From contig CACMCJ010000002.1 of assembly GCA_902612235.1 (NCBI GenBank), positions 62,001 to 126,000 on the forward strand: a DNA stretch of 64,000 nucleotides, read 5' to 3'. Shown here one piece after another: positions 59,313-64,000 of this stretch (the stretch's first letter is position 1; each line of letters opens with the position of its first letter). Source of the stretch: an uncultured Pelagibacteraceae bacterium. GTDB taxonomy: Bacteria > Pseudomonadota > Alphaproteobacteria > Pelagibacterales > Pelagibacteraceae. The position numbers and the translations under genes were made by a program. Below the pieces are notes generated by a model, which saw only the letters and a program-made list of their open reading frames with translations, did not search any database and had not been told where the DNA came from.

Positions 59313-60575
59313 CTAATTAAATCTTTTTGAGCTGTATGGAGATAAATCTAAATTTGTTTTCTCCTCAGCAATTATTCCAGAAACTATTTTGCCCGTAACA
59401 GCTCCTAAAGTCCAGCCTAAATGATGATGGCCAAATGCATAAATTATATTTTTATTTTTTAATGAAGGTCCAATGATCGGCAAAAAATCTGGAAGAGTAG
59501 GCCTAAAACCTAACCATTCATCTTCATGATTACCTAATTGAGGTAAAAGCTCTTTTGCACATTTGATTATATATTCAATTCTTTTTTTAGATGGAGGGTT
59601 TTTTAAACCTCCTAATTCAACAGTGCCAACTGCTCTTAGCCCTTGGTTCATGGGTGTCATACCAAATCCTCTATCTAAAAATATAACAGGTCGTGAAATT
59701 AAATCATCCATGCCTTTAAAATGAACATGATAACCTCTTTCTGTATCTAAAGGAATATTTTCTCCTAATTGTTCAGTAAATTTTTTTGAAAATGCTCCTG
59801 AAGCTATGACTGATTTTTCAAATTCGTATAATTTATTATCTGATTGAATAATCGTTTTATTTTCATTTTTTTGTTCCACATATGTAATATTTTCTTGAAT
59901 AAACTTTCCTCCTTTATTCAAAAATAGTTTGAATATTTTTTTGAGGATTCCATGGGGATCTCTTGCGTGCATAGCGCTCTCATAGATAACCCCCGCGTCA
60001 AATACAGGCTTTAAATTTGGCTCTAATTCTAAAACTTCTTTTTGACTTAAAAGTTTTTGTTCAATACCTAAATCATTTCTTACCTTGATTTCTAGTTGTC
60101 TACTTTTTAAATTTTTATTAGTCCAAATATAAATTATTCCCTTTTTTTCAACTAAAGAACTTATATCAATTTCTTTAAAAATTTCTTCATAAGCATCGTT
60201 AGATAAATTTAATATTTGATGCATATACTTCGCGGTATGAAGCATTGACTCTTTGTTAAAATTTTTTAAATAACTTACAAACCAGGGAATTAATTTATGT
60301 ACATAATTCCATTTTAGAGCTAATGGACCGTATGAACTTAAAAGCATTTTAGGAACATCATATAAAATATCTGTTCGATTAAACTGTAAAACGGCATAAG
60401 GAGAAAAATGGCCAGCGTTACCATACGATGCCGCTTTAAATTCTTGAGAGAGAGGATCGTGTCTATCAAATATAGTTACTGGGATACCTTTTTTTATCAA
60501 TTGAAGACCTGTACAAACCCCTTGGATACCAGAACCAATAATACCTACAGATTTACATTTATATTTTTCCATCAA
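59313..60575 (-). CDS. DadA-like FAD-dependent D-amino acid dehydrogenase
   Basis: The 420-residue protein has the FAD loop VGIIGSGIQGVCTGLQLIKKGIPVTIFDRHDP (about 10-41), the DAO-type segment AASYGNAGHFSPYAVL and the end GPSLKNKNIIYAFGHHHLGWTLGAVTGKIVSGII, typical of DadA-type enzymes. It likely oxidises a D-amino acid or related amine to a 2-oxoacid. The substrate is uncertain because such proteins also include proline and hydroxyproline oxidases. The operon with a permease and a 2-hydroxyacid dehydrogenase supports amino acid turnover. Confidence 0.85.
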   Translation of the reverse strand: MMEKYKCKSVGIIGSGIQGVCTGLQLIKKGIPVTIFDRHDPLSQEFKAASYGNAGHFSPYAVLQFNRTDILYDVPKMLLSSYGPLALKWNYVHKLIPWFVSYLKNFNKESMLHTAKYMHQILNLSNDAYEEIFKEIDISSLVEKKGIIYIWTNKNLKSRQLEIKVRNDLGIEQKLLSQKEVLELEPNLKPVFDAGVIYESAMHARDPHGILKKIFKLFLNKGGKFIQENITYVEQKNENKTIIQSDNKLYEFEKSVIASGAFSKKFTEQLGENIPLDTERGYHVHFKGMDDLISRPVIFLDRGFGMTPMNQGLRAVGTVELGGLKNPPSKKRIEYIIKCAKELLPQLGNHEDEWLGFRPTLPDFLPIIGPSLKNKNIIYAFGHHHLGWTLGAVTGKIVSGIIAEEKTNLDLSPYSSKRFN

Positions 60576-60618
60576 GAAATTTATAATGCAAAGGATAAGA
60601 AATTAGTAGTGCGGTAGA

Positions 60619-61080
60619 TTATGCTAGTGCTTCTGTATCTTTATTAACTACAGTCTCAGGTTGTTCAGAGTCTTTAGATTTTTTATCTTCTTTTGACTTA
60701 CTGAATAAAAAATCAGCCGAAAGCTTAGATTTTGAAATATTAGATTTTTTTATGTAGCCATCAATGTCTGCACCATTTTCAGTTTTAAGATTATTAGCAA
60801 ACTCTATATCTCCTTTAACAGTGCCGGTGCTTCCGATGACAATATCATCCCCAGAAATTTTACCGTCCATGTGTCCATGAATTTCTACATGGTCTCCCTC
60901 TATTGAGCCTGTAATAGAACCAGTTTCTCTGACAATGATTTCTCTTGAAATAACTGGTCCTTTAACTAATCCTGCAATATCAATTGCTCCTGAACTATTG
61001 ATTGTTCCTTCTATACTAACAGTCTCACTTATTAGAGATCTTTCTGAGTCTTTAAGTTTATTTTTTTTATCACCAAACAT
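60619..61080 (-). CDS. Bactofilin
   Basis: The 153-residue protein is a bactofilin. A short N-terminal tail is followed by about 100 residues of right-handed beta helix (SIEGTINSSGAIDIAGLVKGPVISREIIVRETGSITGSIEGDHVEIHGHMDGKI), and the acidic/lysine-rich tail is about 40 residues. It polymerises at the membrane in cell shape and cell-wall positioning. Its neighbours RodA and PBP2 fit this. It has its own short gap and probably its own promoter (TATAAT on the minus strand at 61151-61156). Confidence 0.92.
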   Translation of the reverse strand: MFGDKKNKLKDSERSLISETVSIEGTINSSGAIDIAGLVKGPVISREIIVRETGSITGSIEGDHVEIHGHMDGKISGDDIVIGSTGTVKGDIEFANNLKTENGADIDGYIKKSNISKSKLSADFLFSKSKEDKKSKDSEQPETVVNKDTEALA

Positions 61081-61150
61081 ATTAAAATTATTACTAACTA
61101 ATCATCTAAAGGGTTAATTGACAAGAACTATTTGAAAAAAAAATTAGACC

Positions 61151-61156
61151 ATTATA
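61151..61156 (-). promoter_or_regulatory. Candidate -10 box for the bactofilin gene
   Basis: TATAAT on the minus strand lies about 70 bp upstream of the bactofilin start, with a poor TGTAAA -35 box about 16 bp further upstream, inside the rodA end. Confidence 0.35.
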
Positions 61157-61167
61157 GGTTTTTTTTT

Positions 61168-62292
61168 CTAGTTTACAGGACTGTCTTTATATACTCTACA
61201 TGACATTACTATACCTAAACCTAACATAATTGCCATCATTGAGGATCCGCCATATGACATAATTGGTAATGGAGAACCAACAATAGGTAATAAACCGAGT
61301 ACCATCCCCATATTAACCACAACATAAACAAAAAAAGCAGAGGCAAAACTATAACAGTAAAGCTTTCCAAAATTACTTCGAGTGACATTACCTGCTTTAA
61401 TTATTCTTAAAATTATAATGCCGTATAAAACTAATATAAAGATTGACCCAAAAAAACCAAACTCTTCAGAAAATAAAGTAAATATAAAATCGGTATGTTT
61501 TTCTGGTAAATAATCTAGATAACTTTGTGAACCATTTAAGAAACCCTTGCCAAATAGTCCTCCAGACCCTATAGCAATTTTAGATTGAATTATTTGATAT
61601 CCGGCGCCCAAAGGATCTTTTTCTGGGTTTAAAAAAGTTAATATTCTAGCTTTTTGATAAGGTTTCAAAAAAGAAATAGCTACTGGTAGAAGCGTAATGA
61701 AAAGTAAAGTAGCATAAGTAAAAAACTTTGCTCTTACACCTGCTAACCAAGCTACTATTAGACCACCTGCAGCTATTAATAAAGCTGTTCCAAGATCAGG
61801 CTGCATAATCACCAAAAGTACCGGGGCTACAAGAACAACGATAGGAAGGAAAAGAAATTTAAGTTTATTTATGTTCTCAATAGAAATACGGTGATAATAT
61901 TTAGCAAGAAAAAGTATTAACCCAATTTTCATCAATTCAGAAGGTTGAAGATTCATAAAATAAAGATTTAACCATCTCTGTGAACCAGAAGACGTAAGTC
62001 CAAAATACTTTACACATATAAGTAAAATAAAAAAAATTGTATAAATCAAGTAACTAGTGCTATGCCAAAATCTTATTTGAATAAAAGATAAAATGAAAAA
62101 CATGATAAAAAAAATTGAAAATCTTACAATATGACTTTCCGTATGGTACTTAAATTCACCTCCGTCTGTAGAATACATTGCAAACATACTTGTTATTCCT
62201 AAAATTAAAATAGAGAAAACTAAAATGTAATCTATTGAAAAAATTTTATCTCTAAAACTTAAGGACGATTGAATAGATCTTGGTTGAAACAT
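61168..62292 (-). CDS. rodA: RodA peptidoglycan polymerase
   Basis: The 374-residue SEDS protein has about 10 helices. MNLQPSELMKIGLILFLAKYYHR, VIMQPDLGTALLIAAGGLIVAWLAG, EKHTDFIFTLFSEEFGFFGS and GSPLPIMSYGGSSMMAIMLGLGI are signature segments. It polymerises glycan strands in cell elongation together with PBP2. It overlaps the mrdA-like gene by TAATG. The start MFQPRSIQSSL fits short-tail RodA proteins. Confidence 0.96.
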   Translation of the reverse strand: MFQPRSIQSSLSFRDKIFSIDYILVFSILILGITSMFAMYSTDGGEFKYHTESHIVRFSIFFIMFFILSFIQIRFWHSTSYLIYTIFFILLICVKYFGLTSSGSQRWLNLYFMNLQPSELMKIGLILFLAKYYHRISIENINKLKFLFLPIVVLVAPVLLVIMQPDLGTALLIAAGGLIVAWLAGVRAKFFTYATLLFITLLPVAISFLKPYQKARILTFLNPEKDPLGAGYQIIQSKIAIGSGGLFGKGFLNGSQSYLDYLPEKHTDFIFTLFSEEFGFFGSIFILVLYGIIILRIIKAGNVTRSNFGKLYCYSFASAFFVYVVVNMGMVLGLLPIVGSPLPIMSYGGSSMMAIMLGLGIVMSCRVYKDSPVN

Positions 62293-64000
62293 TAGATAGA
62301 GTCTCCTTGTAAATTATTCACAGATTGTCTTAAACTATGTCTTTCTAATACTTTTTTTATAACTTTTTTTGCAATTGGCGCGGCTGCTTTACTGCCAGAG
62401 CCTCCATGTTCAACAACAACACTAATAGCATATTTTGGATCTTTGTAAGGTGCAAAAGCTACAAATAATGCGTGGTCTCTGCTTTTATAATCTAAGCTTT
62501 CTTGTTTAACTTCTGCCTCTCTCTGCTCTTCAGTAAATTTTTTAATTTGAGATGAACCTGTTTTACCAGCAAATGTAAATTTACTATCCTCCAGTCTTGA
62601 ACCATATGAAGTTCCACCGGGTTCGTTAGAAGAAGAAAACATCGCATCTTGAATGATCTTTATATTTTCTTGATTATTAAACAGTGGTTTTAAATCAAAA
62701 TTTGACACTAATAATTCTGCAGGTAATGGTTCATTTGGATTTTCATTTTTAAATTTAAGATACTCTTTGAGACTATTTTTTTCTTTATCAAATATAATTC
62801 TTGGCTTTATTTCAAATCCCCCATTAGCAATTTGTGCTGTCATTAAACACAATTGAATTGGCGTGCTTAAAAAGTACCCTTGGCCAATCCCAGAGTGTAA
62901 TGTTTCTCCTAGATACCAATTTTGTCCTAAATATTTTTTTTTCCATGAAGTATTTGGAACTACACCTGAACGCTCTTCAATAAAATCATTTAAAACTTTC
63001 TTTCCAAGTCCAAATTTTTTTGCAGTAATAGACAATCTGTCAACACCTAACCTTCTTGCAACTTCATAAAAATATACATCACAAGATCGTTTTATACCTG
63101 ATCTCATATTCATAACCCCGTGACCCTTTTTTTTCCAACAATGAAATTTTTCACCAAACATTTCAATTTTACCGTTACATTCAACTCTATTAGAAGGTGT
63201 TATGATCTTATTTTCTAATGCGCTGAGAGCAACAATGGTTTTTATAGTTGATCCAGGAGGATACAGCCCAGATAATGCTTTATTAGTTAATGGTTTTTTT
63301 TCGTTCTTAATTAAATTTTGCCAATAATTTTTTTCAACTCCGTGAACAAAAGCATTTGGATCATAAGAGGGCGATGAAACCATTGAAACTATATCTCCGT
63401 TGTAAATATCCATTACACAAACAGAAGCTGCTGTATCACCCAATATTTCTGTTACATATTTTTGCACTTCAAGATCTAGTGTAGTTTTAAAATTTTGACC
63501 AGCTTTGCCAGGGTCAACTTTAATTTGTTTAATTCTTTTACCAAAAGCATTAACTTCATACCTTTGGAATCCTACTTCACCAATAATTTTTTCATCTAAT
63601 CTTCTTTCTAATCCAGTTTTACCTACAGCCATACCTGGAACTGACATTTCTTTTAAATACTTTTTATTTTTTAAATCTTTTGCGCTGGCCTGTGAAACGT
63701 ATCCCAAAGCATGCACTGAAGAATTATCTTCATATTTTCTGGCAATTGAAACAATTGGCTCAATCCCTTGCAGTTCATGTAAAAATAAATTTATTCGTGA
63801 AAATTCAGACCAATTTAAATTATCAGAGATAATAACTGGTTCCCATGGTTTTTGTTTTGCAATTTTTTTCTTAAGAAAAAAAATTTTTTTATCACTTAAA
63901 TTTAAAATTGTTTTTAATCTAAAGAAGACTTCTTCAATACTTTGAGTATTTTCTGGTATCAAATGTATTTGATAAACTTGTCTATTTGATGCAATATCTA
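62292..64000 (-). CDS. mrdA: Penicillin-binding protein 2, partial
   Basis: The transpeptidase partner of RodA. The active-site serine lies in PPGSTIKTIVAL, the second motif is SCD (KRSCDVYFYEVA) and the third is KTG (FAGKTGSSQ). The N-terminal dimerisation segment includes ALGYVSQASAKDLKN and GKTGLERRLDEKIIGEVG. The track starts at a TTG at 63962, but the frame stays open to the window edge (DIASNRQVYQIHL precedes it). The true N-terminus with its membrane helix is therefore outside the window. Confidence 0.95.
   Translation of the reverse strand, partial: DIASNRQVYQIHLIPENTQSIEEVFFRLKTILNLSDKKIFFLKKKIAKQKPWEPVIISDNLNWSEFSRINLFLHELQGIEPIVSIARKYEDNSSVHALGYVSQASAKDLKNKKYLKEMSVPGMAVGKTGLERRLDEKIIGEVGFQRYEVNAFGKRIKQIKVDPGKAGQNFKTTLDLEVQKYVTEILGDTAASVCVMDIYNGDIVSMVSSPSYDPNAFVHGVEKNYWQNLIKNEKKPLTNKALSGLYPPGSTIKTIVALSALENKIITPSNRVECNGKIEMFGEKFHCWKKKGHGVMNMRSGIKRSCDVYFYEVARRLGVDRLSITAKKFGLGKKVLNDFIEERSGVVPNTSWKKKYLGQNWYLGETLHSGIGQGYFLSTPIQLCLMTAQIANGGFEIKPRIIFDKEKNSLKEYLKFKNENPNEPLPAELLVSNFDLKPLFNNQENIKIIQDAMFSSSNEPGGTSYGSRLEDSKFTFAGKTGSSQIKKFTEEQREAEVKQESLDYKSRDHALFVAFAPYKDPKYAISVVVEHGGSGSKAAAPIAKKVIKKVLERHSLRQSVNNLQGDSI

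Noticed and set aside
61118-61123. TTGACA box on the plus strand
   Set aside because: It points into the reverse-strand rodA gene and no -10 box or plus-strand gene follows.
1-64000. tRNA, rRNA, CRISPR arrays, insertion sequences, prophage, replication origin
   Set aside because: The intergenic gaps are nearly all under 200 bp and none shows a tRNA-like cloverleaf, regularly spaced repeats, transposase or integrase genes or DnaA-box clusters.

Overview
The window is very AT-rich, almost fully coding and tightly packed, with many TAATG and ATGA gene overlaps, divergent start codons only 5-25 bp apart, no mobile elements and no tRNA or rRNA genes. Gene content and regulation point to a streamlined marine alphaproteobacterium of the SAR11 (Pelagibacterales) type. 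The markers are a tandem glycine riboswitch on gcvTHP, a SAM-II plus SAM-V pair on metY, dimethylglycine and sarcosine oxidation with dedicated ETF and ETF-quinone oxidoreductase, and many ABC and TTT uptake systems. The lineage is an inference from content; there is no marker gene such as 16S rRNA.

Layout. 1-872: the end of an EamA permease and an FkbM methyltransferase. 941-10221 (+): glycine riboswitch, gcvT-gcvH-gcvP, then with almost no gaps a FAD oxidoreductase, DUF1365, a Cfa-type lipid methyltransferase, a DUF3833 lipoprotein, a membrane protein and superoxide dismutase. 10238-12328: an unlisted 39-aa membrane peptide coupled to an SDR, TspO, and an outer-membrane beta-barrel protein. 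12526-18666: PrpD-like and aconitase (coupled), LysE exporter, cupredoxin, DUF4396, CsaA. 18733-24396 (-): a complete branched-chain amino acid ABC transporter (livHMGF plus binding protein) headed by a ProC-like reductase. 24402-28888: AbrB-type membrane protein, DoxX, and a tripartite tricarboxylate transporter (tctCBA). 28961-35655 (-): a second Liv-type ABC transporter, AzlCD and a CsiD/GlaH-like glutarate 2-hydroxylase. 35736-41464: LysE, DUF2805, glutaredoxin, two MsrB proteins (one with a Tat-like signal), ribokinase, CcdA, histidine phosphatase, CysE, VOC protein. 41539-47302 (+): dimethylglycine dehydrogenase-like protein, EtfB, EtfA, ETF-QO. 47349-55275: MFS and EamA permeases, an ArgO-like exporter and heterotetrameric sarcosine oxidase (soxBDAG). 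55378-56921: promoter, SAM-II, terminator, SAM-V and metY. 56929-60575: a repeat-bearing lipoprotein, a D-2-hydroxyacid dehydrogenase, an EamA permease and a DadA-like oxidase. 60619-64000: bactofilin, RodA and PBP2 (cut by the window end).

How the parts fit. Dimethylglycine dehydrogenase, sarcosine oxidase and the glycine cleavage system form successive steps from glycine betaine to CO2, ammonia and methylene-tetrahydrofolate. Three folate-binding GcvT-type domains are present, and ETF/ETF-QO can carry electrons to quinone. CysE and MetY handle sulfur and methionine supply, with metY read by two different SAM sensors. The remaining genes are mostly for uptake and export of amino acids and organic acids.

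The most interesting non-routine signals are four. A near-identical AATTAATTAATTAAC leader sits directly upstream of the ribosome-binding sites of three binding-protein genes, with a diverged form on the outer-membrane protein gene. The terminator between SAM-II and SAM-V has a perfect 9-nt complement to the SAM-II pseudoknot strand. A GlaH-like enzyme is coupled to import and export genes. A 51-bp tandem duplication lies in a lipoprotein gene.
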